Shown: positions 9,596-22,101 of the stretch, in pieces
How positions within the stretch are numbered: the stretch's first letter is position 1
How the letters are laid out: each line of letters opens with the position of its first letter
Origin: Heliocidaris erythrogramma
Lineage: Eukaryota; Echinodermata; Echinoidea; Camarodonta; Echinometridae
DNA length: 64,000 nt
Assembly (NCBI GenBank): GCA_025617745.1
Contig: CM046858.1
Location: 53,484,545 to 53,548,544, forward strand
Reading direction: 5' to 3'
Notes under the pieces: model-generated
What the model saw: only the letters and a program-made list of their open reading frames with translations
What the model was told of the DNA's origin: nothing
Database searches by the model: none
Program-made: the position numbers and the translations under genes

Positions 9596-11483
9596 CAGTC
9601 CCCACTAAATAAATTACTTATAATTGAATACTAAATAACAATCTAACCGGTGTTAGTGCATAACATGTAGCAAAATTGGGGAAGGGAAGTAAGATAGTTG
9701 TAGGGGCTGTGAAATGAAATTTTTCATGGAGTAAGAATGTTATTCAGAATACTGAAATGAATGGATTCTATGATCTTCATTATGTTATGCCTTTGGTGTG
9801 TCCTTGCACAATTGTGTCCTGATACAATTCACAAAACACATACATCAAAGTTACTATACATTTTCTTGAATGAACAGAACTATAATAAGATGAGAAAACA
9901 ACACTGAACATAGCAAGGGACTATAACACAAGTATGCATGATCAGTGTTTATGTATTAAATGTTATGGTTGTGTAGCACCATGTTTGTTTGTATTGTTTG
10001 TTTGTATTTATTTCCGTATTGAGAAAACCACATACATTTCATAAAATACAACGTATACATGAGCTTAAAAAACGGAGGATGACGCAAATTCAGCAGTATT
10101 TACAAAATGCTGCTGTTCTTCCTTGGGGTCCCACATGACAAAACTTATGTTAGTAAATAGAAGATCAGGGTATAAATTATTTCCCTATTAAAACAAAGCA
10201 GCACTATTTGACAAGACTTTGAATGAGCACCCATCCCCAATTTCCATGAATCGATGCATTGGGAAACAAAGGGATTATTACATTTATTGTACTATAAATA
10301 AAATTGTACTTACTGTCTAGGTAAGGATGTGAAATAAACAATACTAGTACGTTAATAAGTGTTTTTCTTTGAAGATGGGAAACAGAATTGTGATGACCTG
10401 AAATGATGATGGCACCAGTTCCACTTCTCTTCCCTCGTTCTTCATCATGTACTTATACTGCATGACTCAAGCCTGTATGTTGACCAAACTACATTCAGCA
10501 CTTTCTCCTGTAAATTTAGTGAGAAAAGAATTTAGATCATTATTGTATTTTTGCCACGATAAGAAATAACACAGCGAAATGAAAATACTAAAGAATACTA
10601 ATAATTTACTCTAAAAGACAAAATAACAAAGCTGATAATAATAATGATTTAAAAAATGAAAGCAGAAAAGAAATTATTTGACAAGATGAATTCTGACTTG
10701 CTTAATGTTTTATTTATAATAACGTAATTGATGGGGTTTATTGTACTGTATGTCAAGTATCTGTATAAAACCTACTTATCAGTTTCCATCTCCAAACGAA
10801 TCTTTAACTTCATTTTAAATTTGAATGAGACAAAAAAAAAAACCCAGATCTTTCAAGCTTGCTGACAATCTGTCAGCAAATGTGTCTGGCCTTTAATCTT
10901 TGTACAGGGATTTGCCTTGGTTTCCAGAAGTTCATCCTGGCCCATTCTTTTATGCTGCAAAAAAATAGAGGGAGAAAGGAACAAACAATAAGACAATAAT
11001 AATAAACAGGTTCATAAATATGTAAGGAACTTTTTTATATTTCTTCATGGAATGGACTTTTATTTCATTTTAGAAATCCACATGTAGTCTCAAATAGAAT
11101 GGGTGGTCTTGTGATGTAAGTTTATGTAATTTTTCAACTTGAAAAATATTGAAACATAGAATTTAACCTACTTCAATCTATCAAAAGTTTTTATAGCGTT
11201 ATGGCAAAAGATAAATCATAATAAAGACCCTAGTGATATATAATTTGATTCATAGCTTGTGGCCCCTGTGTTGAAAGAGTAGCCTTTCTTTCTTTTTTGG
11301 TTTTGCCCTATATTTTTTAAGTTTTCGTTCTATATGTCAACAACATCTATTGGGCAATTCGGAATTATATTAACCCGTTGAAGACGGTAAAGCGCAGTGC
11401 GATTCCCCCGCTGGCGTCGGAACGGTGAAATTCCTGACAAGCTCAACGAAGCGTGGTTACCGGTTGTCAAGAAGGGGGTGTAC
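9596..11483. other. No gene seen; possible LINE 3' tail at 9985-10080
   Basis: Mostly AT-rich sequence without recognisable coding. Around 9985-10080 a TTTGTTTGTATT run followed by ATTTCATAAAATACAACG resembles the 3' terminal region of the LINE ending at 14779, read on the minus strand. That assignment is weak. The part near 11380-11480 is more GC-rich and leads into the 119-bp inverted arm. Confidence 0.35.
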
Positions 11484-11602
11484 GCACAGAACTCCTAAAG
11501 ACGTAGAAGGCTCATACCCATTCACAACGCACAGATCGCGGTATCGCCGTAATACCCGGTGTAGGATTCGCTCGAGTGCACACGCCGCCATATTGCTTAG
11601 TC
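11484..11602 (+). repeat. Left arm of 119-bp inverted pair
   Basis: CpG-rich segment (GATCGCGGTATCGCCGTAAT in its middle) that recurs inverted at 13453-13571. By eye there is one mismatch and no net indel across 119 bp. The arms are 1.85 kb apart. No product is recognised. Confidence 0.9.
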
Positions 11603-12566
11603 CTCGATCTTTTCAACTAACCCACCAGACCGTGTGCTTCTCAATGCCTATTTATATTATATCGGATCTTCTTTATCGAAATAAAGGGCCTTGTGCCTTC
11701 ATCACTTGAAATTTTGAAGTTGGCTTTTCCACTGAAGTTCAGCTGCTCTTTCATACATAAGTAACGTCAACTAATATCATGTACATTTTAGGGGGGGGGG
11801 TCTCTTTCGGACACAAAGGTTAAAATTGTATTCTCTCAAATTCAAGATAATATCAAACAGTTGTTTTTTCTATCACTATTATCATTTTAGTTCCCTTTCA
11901 AGAAAGCAGCCCGAGTTCTTTTGTTCACCTTCATCCTTCTTGACACCCCCTCGGAAAAAGCAACAAAAAAATATAATTGCTTTTTAGTGGTACCATGTAC
12001 ATGACTTGTAAAACGTTATACTTTTTGTACAGTTTCATCTGATATAAAAAGGCCAACAACTTTGGGTTTTTTTTTCGCACTCTTTTATTTCTGCATTTTT
12101 CATAAGTACAAAGTAAAGTATATTCAGAATCATAATAGCATAATATACATAATCTACGTAATAAACATAATATAATTACTTTTGACAAACAGATAAAAAT
12201 CTACTTGATCGTTTAACAAAATAAGACATAAATATAATAACAAGAATAGGCGATTCTATGCTAAGGAGAGTGAAATGATGCAGGAGACCGACATCGTAAG
12301 CATAAGCTTGAGATGATGACGGACTCGGGATAGGAAATGAAAGAAGAAAAATAAAAGAAAGAGAAGAGAAAGAAGGATGAATATGAATTGAAGGGTATAA
12401 TGTGCAGCTGGCCGTGCAATATGTGAAATGAGTGATTGTACAAAGCCTCTGCTTAATTTGAAAATTAATTTGATGCCTCAATAAATGGTTAATTTTTCTC
12501 TAACAATATTAAATAGTAACTTTAATTACTGTATTGATTTAAGAAGGTGTTTTTTGTTATGGCTAT

Positions 12567-12638
12567 AAAAGAAAAAAAGTGAAGTCCGAATGAGGTAAGG
12601 AGTTCCATATGTCGGGGCCGTGATGCCTAATTGATTTT
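12567..12638 (-). pseudogene. LINE ORF2 C-terminal remnant
   Basis: Minus-strand reading gives SIRHHGPDIWNSLPHSDF. This matches in position and sequence the SVRHYGPDVWNSLP end of the LINE ORF2 at 15302-18204. Only the last two dozen codons remain, followed by what is probably 3' untranslated sequence down to roughly 12100. It is a 5'-truncated dead copy. Confidence 0.65.
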
Positions 12639-12724
12639 TGATTAAAAATTCTAATTTGACAAAAATAAAGTCATTACAATTCTAACTCGACAAAGAAAAA
12701 ATTGCCAGACCTCCAAAATTCGCC

Positions 12725-12960
12725 CAGTTGGGGGGGGGGGGGGGGGGGGGGGGAGGGTGTATAAGGGTCCAGTTTCCCTCCATAATTCTCTGACAAGCAA
12801 AAAAAAAAAAAAAAAAAGGTTTTCATTCTAAAAGGGGGGGGGGGGGGGACAATCCACTAAAGGGATCCTCTATGGTCAAAATGCATACTTTTCTTCCAAG
12901 AGGGGGGGGGGGGGGGAGGGGGCACGGGCCGGAAGTGCCCCCCCCCCCCGATCCGCCAAT
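12725..12960. mobile_element. G-tract repeat element (GGATCCGCCA family)
   Basis: Three G tracts of 14-24 bases, an A tract, and segments such as TTCTCTGACAAGCAAAA and GGGCCGGAAGTGCCCCC end in CGATCCGCCA. The same components occur inverted at 24793-25094 and again at 52850-53010. This is a small nonautonomous repeat family with unstable homopolymers. Confidence 0.65.
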
Positions 12961-13452
12961 GATGATTATGCTTTTGATGCCTTTGCTGCATGTGCCAATG
13001 TCCAGTTTTATGCCAAAGTTATTTGCACAGTTGCAGATACATCTATCTTTGATTATTATACATGTAAAACAAACAGCATAGTCATGGATATAAATGATTT
13101 TTTTTTCCGATGTAGGTTACTAAATTATAGAAATTACAAACATTATCAACATGATATTCCATGGATGGTAAGGACCAACTTTATTTGAGATGATCCGGGA
13201 GCAGTGAATTCTGACTGTAAACAATAAGCACATCATCGTATTCATCTGTTTCTTAATATCGATTAGACACACTCAAAATCTGCTGGATTTTATCTTGACA
13301 CTCATATAGTGAAGGGGCATGAATAATAACAAAAAAAGAAATACAATGAAAGGAGAATCTTGAGCCTGGCTTGTAAAAATATAAACGTTTCTTCAAAGTT
13401 AAAAAAACCAGTTGAATAAAAATTGATTCAAGCGGCGGCTAAGCAATGCGTC

Positions 13453-13571
13453 GACTAAGCAATATGGCGGAGTGTGCACTCGAGCGAATCCTACACCGGG
13501 TATTACGGCGATACCGCGATCTGTGCGTTGTGAATGGGTATGAGCCTTCTACGTCTTTAGGAGTTCTGTGG
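13453..13571 (-). repeat. Right arm of 119-bp inverted pair
   Basis: Inverted copy of 11484-11602, about 118 of 119 bases the same. It sits next to the dispersed repeat that starts near 13786. Confidence 0.9.
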
Positions 13572-13785
13572 GTGTACGTGGTCTAGTGCCTTCATAGCCA
13601 ATCAGCGCCTTGATCGCTTTTGCCGCTGGCTTACTGAATATTCATAATGTTCGGTGCACAAAACTGCTCGATACCTCATGCATTATTCATTTTCTTGTTT
13701 CCTTATTGGCTAGTGCCGACGGAAGTAATGAATACTTTATGTGGTTCCGGTGCAACACGAATGTTTTTGCCCCCCCCCCCATCTC

Positions 13786-14775
13786 TCTTCAAACAGAGGG
13801 ACACGGGGTTGGTGAATTTATACGACATATCAATTCCACCCCATTTTTGTTTCCTCCATCTCCATGAAATTCATCTGTTTCATTCTAATTTTCTACCTGT
13901 ATTCTTTTCCGAGACCAATACTTTTTACTTCCATTGTGTTTTTTTCTTTATTTATTGTATTTCTTTCTTCCCCATTCCCCTTCCATTTGACCCCATTTGT
14001 TTTTTGTTTTTGTTTTGAGTTGTTTTGTTTTGTTTTTTATCAATTGTGAATTCTCGTTGTAGCTTCCTATAAATTATGTCACTTATTCACATGATTCATG
14101 TCTGCTATTTTATCCTAAATTTTAGTTTTTTGTTCCTTTTTCGTCGTTTATCCCAGTGCTATTTTATTTTTTCCCCATTTTTCTTCATTTATCATATAGT
14201 TATTCCTTTATCTTATCCTTCCGTTTCGTCTCCCTTGATTTGTTTCCTTCTTTCTTCGTCTACCACATTCTCTATCAGGGCCAGCCGAACGTTTTTGAGA
14301 TGGATGGGGCCCAAATATGGGAACCATGCAGGAAATGTTATTATTGTGCTAAAAAAAAGGGGCCCAGTCACCGCCGTCGTCGACATTCCCGACAAAAAAT
14401 TTGTTGACAACCCCAAAAGTCCAATATCGTCGCCGATGTCGACATTCCTCTTTCCCCTGTTTCTCTTATTATTATAATCATCTTTACAGAATCGTTTCGT
14501 GTGGATTCCGTGTTATATATTCTCATGTTGTTGTTTTTTCCGCAGATTATAAGCTCTCATGAAGCGGTCGGAAGACTAATGAATTCATAGATTTTAAATC
14601 TTATAAATCGGTTCGACTTTCGCTAACTTCTAAAGTGTAAATAGGGGAAAATGATCAATAATAATTCCTCTGTTATAAGTGGTACGCTGGTACAAGTATT
14701 TATATTCGGTATTATTCCTTTCTACAGCCACTAACTTTGATCCGCCTTTGGAAAAGAAAGTAATCGATGAGTGTT
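13786..14775 (+). repeat. Dispersed repeat, copy 1, interrupted by the LINE
   Basis: This segment matches 22102-23315 in the same orientation. Shared anchors are GAGGGACACGGGGTTGGTGA, ATGAAATTCATCTGTTTCAT, TTATTCACATGATTCATG, CTTTACAGAATCGTTTCGTG and TACGCTGGTACAAGTAT. The copy continues to GATCCGCCTTTGGAAAAG at about 14740, where the LINE begins. T-rich open frames inside it have no domain. The family is unknown to me. Confidence 0.75.
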
Positions 14776-15301
14776 TTATTGTTTATTTATTTTATTTATT
14801 TATTTATTTATTCTGCATGTTCCATAAATCACAATCATATTCATAACTGCACAATAATACAAAATATTACATATTGATAACAGTTGAGCTTATAAAATGC
14901 GGTTAATAAAATATTGGGGAATGTGGAAACATGCACAGGTTTGGCAACATAAGCTTGGAGCTTGAGAAGCATCGCCACACCTGAAACATTGACAAACTAA
15001 GAACAATGAGAAGAATCATTGCGCAATCCTAACTATAAGGGGAAAAACAACCTTAAAATAATACAAATAGTAAATACAAAAAGAAAAATGATAAACAGTG
15101 GAAAAGATTAAAGAAATGCTAATGAGAACCCTTAAGTAGTAACTTAACGCAAACTACATAGTGATTTAAATGTACATGTACGAGTAGAATGCAGGTGAAT
15201 CGTATTGAAGCAGGCAAAAAGAAAAAAAAAATATATATATATATTGCACTTTCACAGAAGTAATAAGTACAAAACAAGAACACTAATTATATTACCATGA
15301 T

Positions 15302-18204
15302 TTACATCTTTGAGATAAGCATGTGTTTAACACTGCTTTTAAAGGAATGTATGGTCAATGAATTGCGTGTATGAGTGGGTAAGGAATTCCAAACATCGGG
15401 ACCATAGTGTCGCACAGACTTATGAGCTAACATTGTGCGGGGATTGGACAAATGTATATTTGCTGATTGTCTTGTTTGGTAAGCGTGAACCGCATCGTTC
15501 CGTTGAAACATTGAACAAAAAGTAACAGGTAAAATCTTGGTGTTATAACGATACATGAATATGGAGGTTTGAAGGAAATTAATGTCGCAGACTCTCAGAG
15601 TTTTCAGCTCAATAAACAGGGGACGTGTATGGTCAAGGTAACCAGCACCAGAACATATCCGAATTGCTTTCTTTTGCAGCAGGAGAATATTGCCTGTTGT
15701 ACTCTTTGATGTTGCCCAGAGGATATTACAATAAGAAATGTATGGTAGGATGAGAGTATTATATAATGTGAATAATGTTCTGGATGGTACAAAATATCTG
15801 ACCCTGTATAATATGCCAATACCACGAGAGATCGGCACCCTTATGTGCTGCAGGTGATCTGTCCAGTTCAGTTTCTCATTTATGAGAACGCCAAGAAATT
15901 TTGTGCAAGTTTTCTGTTCTAATATGACATCATCAAGTTTTATAGAGAGCTTACGTTGACAAGATTTCTTACCCTTGAAATGAATAAAATTTGTTTTGAG
16001 GACGTTCAGAGACAACTTATTACTTTGGAACCAATGGGCTAATTTGGGGAGTTCTGAATTAATTGAGTCTTCTAGCAAATTTATGTCACGATTAGAAATG
16101 AAAACACTTGTATCGTCAGCAAATAGGATATAATTCAAAATAGTTGATACATTACATATGTCATTGATATATATGAGAAACAGTAGGGGACCCAAGATGG
16201 AACCTTGGGGTACCCCACATCTTAAAAACGACATTTCCGAATTGACAAATTTATAACAAGTATATTGCTTCCTCTTGCTAAGATAGCTGGAGAACCATTC
16301 TAAGGCAATGCCTCTTACCCCACAATGCTCAAGTTTACATAAAAGTATGGAATGATCAAGTGTGTCAAAAGCTTTGCTCAGATCCATGAACACACCTACA
16401 GTGTGTTCACGAGATGCCAGAGACCTAGAAACAAAGTCATAAAATTTCAGGAGTGCAAGGTCAGTAGAGTGAGATTTACGAAATCCAAAGTGATTAGGAT
16501 TTAATAGCTTGTTTTTGTTAAGAAAACCAATGAGCCGATTGTAAACTAATCTCTCTAGTATTTTTGAGAAACTTGGCAGAATTGAGATGGGTCTGTAGTT
16601 ATTAATACTCGATGTGCTATCTCTCTTGTGAACAGGAATAACCTTTGCCAGTTTGAAAGATGAAGGAAATACACCAGTTGATAAAGATAGGTTACAAATA
16701 TGTGTAAAAGGTATTAAGATGGAACCAATAATTTGCTTTAAGATTGAGGAGCTAAGTTCATCGTGACCCGAAGACCTGCTATTCTTCATGGACGAAACAA
16801 TATTTAATATTTCAATATCATCAGTTGGCTTAAGGAAAAGTGAAAACTGGGTCTTCTCATGAAGATATTCCTTAAAGTTCTTATCGGTAAAATTTACTTT
16901 CTTTGCTTGATTTGGACCTATATTCACAAAATAGTCATTAAATGCATTTGCAATATCTTCCACATTAGATATTTCGCTTTCCCTCGCTTACATATTATAT
17001 CTTTGACAATTCTCCAAGTAGAAGACATGTTACCTTTAACATTTTCGAATTGTTTGGAGTAGTAAAGTCTTCGAGATGACCTAATGATTGAAGTCAGTTT
17101 ATTTCGATATTTTTTATATTTCTCTTTGTTATCTTGAGACGGTTTCTTAACACTTCTTTTATATAAAATATTCCTTTTTTTGATGGATTGAAGGATGCCT
17201 TTCGTAATCCATGGATGTTTGCCTGATTTCTTACCATTAAATTTCACTAAAGGAATCAGTTTGTTAAAATGTTGGTAAAATATACTTCTAAACAAGTCAT
17301 AGGCCTTTTTAACATCACTACATTCCAGTACATCGAGCCAGTCTTCTGAAAAGAAAGCATCATTTAGACGAGAAATATTATCTTCAGTAAAATTTCGCTT
17401 CCGAACATTTTCTTGTTTTCTACTAATATCATAATGTATGTCATAAAGCACACAGAACACAGGCAGGTGATCAGAAATTTCACAATAAAATAAACCAGAT
17501 TGAGAGGAACCTTTTAAACTTTTTACAAAAATATTATCTAGTAGTGTTGATGATTGGTCACTGATTCTGGTTGGTTTATCAATCATTACTCTGAAAGCAT
17601 TGGAATCTAATATGTTCTGGAAACGGAGAGTCTTTGTATTAGTTGCCAAAAAATCTATGTTAAAATCACCCATAATACAGACTGATTTTTCACATGTGTT
17701 AATTGCACACATTAGTGATTCAAGATCGTCAAGAAAACTATCAACATCATTACTTGGTGGTCTATACACTATACACACTATGAAATTCCTCTCGGCGGGC
17801 AGATCTACCTCTATACATAAAAGCTCGGCACTCTGACTTGAAAATGAAAGGTCTTCTCTAATTTTGAAAGATAACTTATCTGAGATGTACAAGAGAACAC
17901 CACCACCTCTTCCGTTGGGTCTGTCTTTACGAACTGCACTATATCCCTCCAAAGTAAATAGAGGGGGTGATGATTGATTCAACCATGTCTCGGAAATACC
18001 GATAATGGAACAGTTAAATTTTAATGAGGACATCATGATATTAATGCTTTCAAAGTTCTTTGAGATGCTTCTGGCATTACAGTGTAAGAAACTTAAGCAC
18101 TGTGAGTGGTGAGAATGCTGAACATTTATGAAAGGGTTATACTCATTGGGTACATAATACCTGCAATCAAAACTTTCCTGCAAATTATATTCTTCAAGCA
18201 TCAT
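15302..18204 (-). pseudogene. LINE ORF2: AP endonuclease and reverse transcriptase, one frameshift
   Basis: The first frame (18204 down to 16924) is an apurinic-type endonuclease, with SIIGISETWLN, IVYRPPS, IMGDFNIDF and the terminal SDHLPVF. The second (16963 down to 15302) is the reverse transcriptase: NNYRPISILPSFSKILERL, HFGFRKSHSTDLALL, MDLSKAFDTLDH, GVPQGSILGPLLFLIYINDI, catalytic FADDTSVF, and the C-terminal SYCNILWATSKSTT and GPDVWNSLP motifs. The two frames overlap by 40 bp and belong together: the sequence continues smoothly if one base is missing near 16968. The combined length, about 965 codons, is normal for a full ORF2. All catalytic motifs I can see are intact, so this is a recently inactivated copy. 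It nicks target DNA and primes cDNA synthesis there. Confidence 0.9.
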
Positions 18205-18885
18205 TTATACGTACAAGTGTGATATTTAAAAGCATAGAAAACAATGCACAATCAGGCATTAGGATAGGGACATGTGATTGGTATGAGTTAAGACTAATAA
18301 GGGTTAGCAGGAGAGAACAGAAACAGAAACATATATAGAAGTTTTGTACATAAGAGACATACATGCTCATGAGAATGGAAGACAAGGTATACAAAAACAA
18401 TAGCATGTTCACTAGAAAAAAAAGAAAGATTTAAGAATGAATTCAAGATGGAGAGGATTACAGTGTCATTAAAACTTCTACAACATGTTTGTATGATTAT
18501 AACACTACACATGCAAACAGCAACTTAATATAACAAAAATTGAAGGAAAAAACACCAAAAACAAAACAAAACAAAACAAAACAACAAACAAACACACAAA
18601 CAGAATAGTGAAAAGGTACCAGAAAATATACTAAATTAGAGAGATAAAATTGGTAATAAAATAAACACTCCACTGAGAATGTATCAGTTGAAGTAGCTAA
18701 CACAAATGTCAATGAATGAATTGAATAGTAGCAAAGCATAGCAGACCCTACACACACACACACATACACACTACCATCCTGGCAGATAACAGTGCCAGAG
18801 AAACAAAGAAGTCATTGACTTGTTTCCCAGAAGGTAAGCTCTAAAACAAACAAAGTCAGGTCCTGGTAAAAAGCATGTGGTTAAG
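18205..18885 (-). other. LINE spacer between ORF1 and ORF2
   Basis: AT-rich, without coding similarity I recognise. It contains (CA)n at about 18752-18765 and an AAAACAAAAC run near 18560. It is unusually long for the gap between the two frames of a LINE, so part may be deleted-frame ORF1 or an insertion. Confidence 0.5.
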
Positions 18886-19765
18886 TTAAAGCTGCATTGT
18901 AGGGTTAAACAGCACTCGTGAATTAGGAGAAATATGGGCCACCTCCATTTCCCCTCCAGGCTCCAGCATAAAATCGCAGTTTCGTTCCTTTGTGAAGAGA
19001 TCTTGTACCTCCTTTTTGTGCCTTTTCTTCTCTGCAAGGTCCACTCTTGTAAGGTCGTCAACGATGTAATACTTCTCCTTCTTCAGAGCCTCCCTTGCCT
19101 TCTTCATAATATCGACCTTTTCACGATATGACAGAGTCTTTATGAGGATGTGACGTGGCTTTTCACCCTAGAACCATCTCGATGAGCATGTTCAACTTTT
19201 ACATCCATCTCAAACTTGGTTTTAATTAAGTTCTGGACAATCTGAACACAATCTTCTTGCTGGTCCCCAGTCACTTCTTCTAGACCAACAATGCGTAGAT
19301 TATTACGCCGCGTAAATCTTTCTGCTTTGTTGGCCTCAGATCATGATCCTGACTGTTCACTTTAGCTTGGAGTTCGCTGTATTGCTTTTCCATCTTGGTC
19401 AGTCTGGTCTCAAGCATTTTATTTTTCTCCTCGAGGTCGTTCACTCGTTGCCCCTCAAACACTAAGGCCTTCTGAACTTGTTGTATGCTAGACAGCATAG
19501 TTTCCATCGCCTTGCCCATCATCTTTTCGAATTGGCACGATGCACCTTTAAGGTACTCCACAAGGTCTGAGTGATGGAGAGAGTCTGGGTCATCTTCTTG
19601 GAGAGCAGCAGAAAGAGTAGCAGGAATCGGGGGATCAACTGGCCCGACAGGGGCGGCAGCAGCACCATCCAGCTCATCGTTCAAAATTGAGAATATATTG
19701 GTCTCCCTCTGATTCCGTCTACTTCCTCCATTTTTCTGTTGATGACCAGCCATGGTGTTATCCAA
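18886..19765 (-). pseudogene. LINE ORF1, L1-type nucleic-acid chaperone, broken
   Basis: The N-terminal part (from 19765) has a polar region, then a coiled-coil stretch with heptad-like LEEKNKMLETRLTKMEKQ. In another frame from about 19330, RRNNLRIVGLEEV and then AHRDGSR follow. A third frame from 19107 gives KAREALKKEKYYIVDDLTR. This order (coiled coil, RRM-like NNLRI motif, C-terminal domain with DDLT) is that of the L1 ORF1 / Transposase_22 family, which coats LINE RNA. At least two frameshifts break it. It lies upstream of ORF2 in the same orientation. An L1-like ORF1 with a CR1/L2-like ORF2 is worth checking. Confidence 0.75.
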
Positions 19766-19799
19766 ATATAAGGAATGAGTCCAAGATGATTCCCAAAGA

Positions 19800-20170
19800 T
19801 TATTTGCAGCTTGCTAACTGCATGTTGAGGGTTGTTATCTATTGTGTAATAAAGATATCTTTCGGAGTGGCTTATTCACACGTGTGGGTTAGAGAGACAC
19901 CATTTTTTTTTATTTTTTATTTTTTATGTTAGATCCTCTGGCTGAGTTATAGACATTTATGACCTTCACAAAACGGGGAAGTGCCCCCCCCCCCTGTCCC
20001 CTGGAAAATGGGGGATTATCTGAACTCGCCTTGGCGACCTTCGTTCCTATTTCCTTTGTTTTCATCGGCAATGAAAAGACAGGAAATCCATTCATGCTTT
20101 TGAAACCGTTAGAACCCAAGCTGGACTCAGTTTATCGTTTGTAAAGTACGGCGACTAACTGTAGTTCAAT
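19800..20170. other. LINE 5' flank and host repeat continuation
   Basis: The T-rich run at 19905-19927 is followed by TTAGATCCTCTGGCTGAGTT, the downstream half of the interrupted repeat. A short C tract with a CCCCTGTCCCC context lies at 19984-20003. No gene is seen. Confidence 0.5.
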
Positions 20171-20694
20171 AAAATGTGAATAATGCTACTGCTTTATACA
20201 GAAAACAATTCAGCAGAGGAAGCAATAATGAAAGTATGTATGATGCTGATGATGAGAAATCGTGAACTCGATAATAAACCTTTGAATGTAAAACAAAAAT
20301 AAGTAGAAGAAACGTCCCCAAAAGATTTTCACCTATCCTTTTGCTTTTATTTCATTATGCATTTGACATTTAATTCCTTTTTTTTTTTTTTTGCTTCATG
20401 AGTATTGATCGTACTCTTTGTTTCCACTTTTCCTGTTGGTGTTTTTTCCGTTCTGTTCTAAACGAATAGACGAGCACAGAAGACGAAAATAGAGTGTTCA
20501 TAATTGAGAACATTAAGAGACGGTAATAAAGAAGGTCAGAAATGAAGACAGAACAGTTGATGGGAAAAGTGTAATTCCAGATAAAGATATGAAAATAATC
20601 GCGTGAATGGGATGTTCCAAATGTTAGATTTATAATGAAGAAAAAGATGGAATCTTTATAGAAAGCATATAGGTTTCGGTATGGTCTTACAAAT

Positions 20695-20800
20695 AATCAT
20701 GTTTTTGTTGCTGTTGTTGCTGTTGTTATTATTATTATTATCATCATCATTATCAACAACATCATCATTATCAACATCATATTCATCATATAATTACATC
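20695..20800 (+). repeat. Trinucleotide microsatellite cluster
   Basis: Adjacent runs of TTG/CTG, ATT and ATC triplets, with some ACA. This produces a low-complexity leucine/serine-rich open frame that is not a gene. Confidence 0.85.
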
Positions 20801-22101
20801 ATTATAATTACTATTGTTCTTGTTGTTCTTCTTCTTGTTGTTATTGAAAATAAAAGATTACATTGTAGACCCGTTTTGAAAGAAAAGAGATTGGCCTGTG
20901 TCAGATGAGGATGGATGTAAAACATACTTTTTGGGGGGAACTTCGGTTGGTACCCGAGTTATTTATCGCGCAAATTTCATTCTATAATGTAACCTTCAGA
21001 TGTAGCGCTCGGGTATTTTGATAGGAGAGGCAAGACGACCTAAACTTGACGACATTTTTTTTTCTCAACTGAATAACGGGTAATAAAGGGCTACAGTACA
21101 CAGGGCTCTCCTTTGTGATACTCTTTTTTCTTTCTTCCTTTTATTCATCTTTTTTATTCTTTTTCTTTTTCTCCTAATTTTTGTTCTTTGCTTTCACTTG
21201 GGCCTACTTGAAAAAATCGTAGGGGTGGTCGCCCCTAACCCACGCCCCACTGTATCGCCGCCACTGGTTACCATTCATATATTATTCCGTTTTATTATGG
21301 ATTTCATGGTTGTAAGGAGTGCATTTTCCAATATCCCATTTATGTTCTTATGAATGAAATCGAGAATAGCCCAATATGTTAGGAAGTGAATCTATAATAC
21401 TATAAATCTGAATCTGAATCCCTCTTGTTTCTGCTGATGTTACTGGCGCGAAGGCGAGGTTCTACGGGGTAGGGGCTTTGCTTGTGGACTCAAATCACCC
21501 CCTCAAAAAAAAAAATGCTAAAGCCCCCTAAACTATCATCACATGTATTTCAAAGTTTCATATGTATAGTTACATAGCGTAGTTTCATGATGAACTAACA
21601 CTTCTATTACGAAAGAGATTGGCCATATCTTCACTCGCTCCGCTTACTCCTAATTTCTAAACAGGGATAGTGAGATGGTCTAAATGAGGATCGATGGTTT
21701 CAGAAAGCAAAAACACCAACAAACAAAAAGCAAAAAAACAAACAAAAAATGGCCCATTGAGGTGCAAAAATGCAATCACACTTTGCATTATATACTCCTT
21801 ACCCTCCTGTTGATCGATCGCTTATCCTTTTATGGCCCGATCCCCAGAACCCCCCCCCCCCCCCCCCCCCCCCCCCATGATGGATTTTTGCCGTAAGCGT
21901 CTGCCAAGCTACATGTACATTTTGTCGGACGACTTACTAGATAATTTTGTTTGATAGTTGATAAGAAATAGGTCTAAATCAATTTATTGCCGTCGTTCTC
22001 TCAACCTTGTTCTCCCATCGTTTCTTGTTTCTCTCCATTCCGGTGTCTAAAATGAATTGTTTTTGCGCATTTTGTATTTTGCTCTCTCTCTCTCTCTCTT
22101 T
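20801..22101. other. No gene seen; poly-C tract
   Basis: AT-rich sequence with a GAATCT-type run at about 21405-21420 that could be a LINE tail. An uninterrupted C tract of about 27 bases lies at 21850-21876, followed by CATGATGGATTTT. A CT microsatellite lies at 22082-22100. Confidence 0.5.

Larger units (their letters stand above)
14779..19790 (-). mobile_element. Near full-length non-LTR retrotransposon (LINE), CR1/L2/Jockey type
   Basis: A minus-strand element of about 5 kb. From 5' to 3' it has a short leader, a broken ORF1 (18886-19765), a roughly 680-bp spacer, ORF2 with endonuclease and RT (15302-18204, one frameshift), and a 3' untranslated region ending in an (AAAT)n-type tail seen as TTTATTTATTTATT at 14779-14812. 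The flank at 14740-14775 (GATCCGCCTTTGGAAAAG) and the flank beyond 19925 (TTAGATCCTCTGGCTGAGTT) match the two halves of a continuous stretch at 34246-34310. That shows where the element entered. The exact target duplication is obscured by the T-rich ends. Confidence 0.85.

Noticed and set aside
13647-14477. Overlapping T-rich open frames resembling membrane proteins
   Set aside because: Hydrophobic runs come from TTT/TTC-rich repeat sequence. The homologous copy at 22.1-23.3 kb does not keep the same frame.
20681-20908. Leucine/serine-rich secreted peptide
   Set aside because: It is encoded by TTG/ATT/ATC microsatellite sequence.
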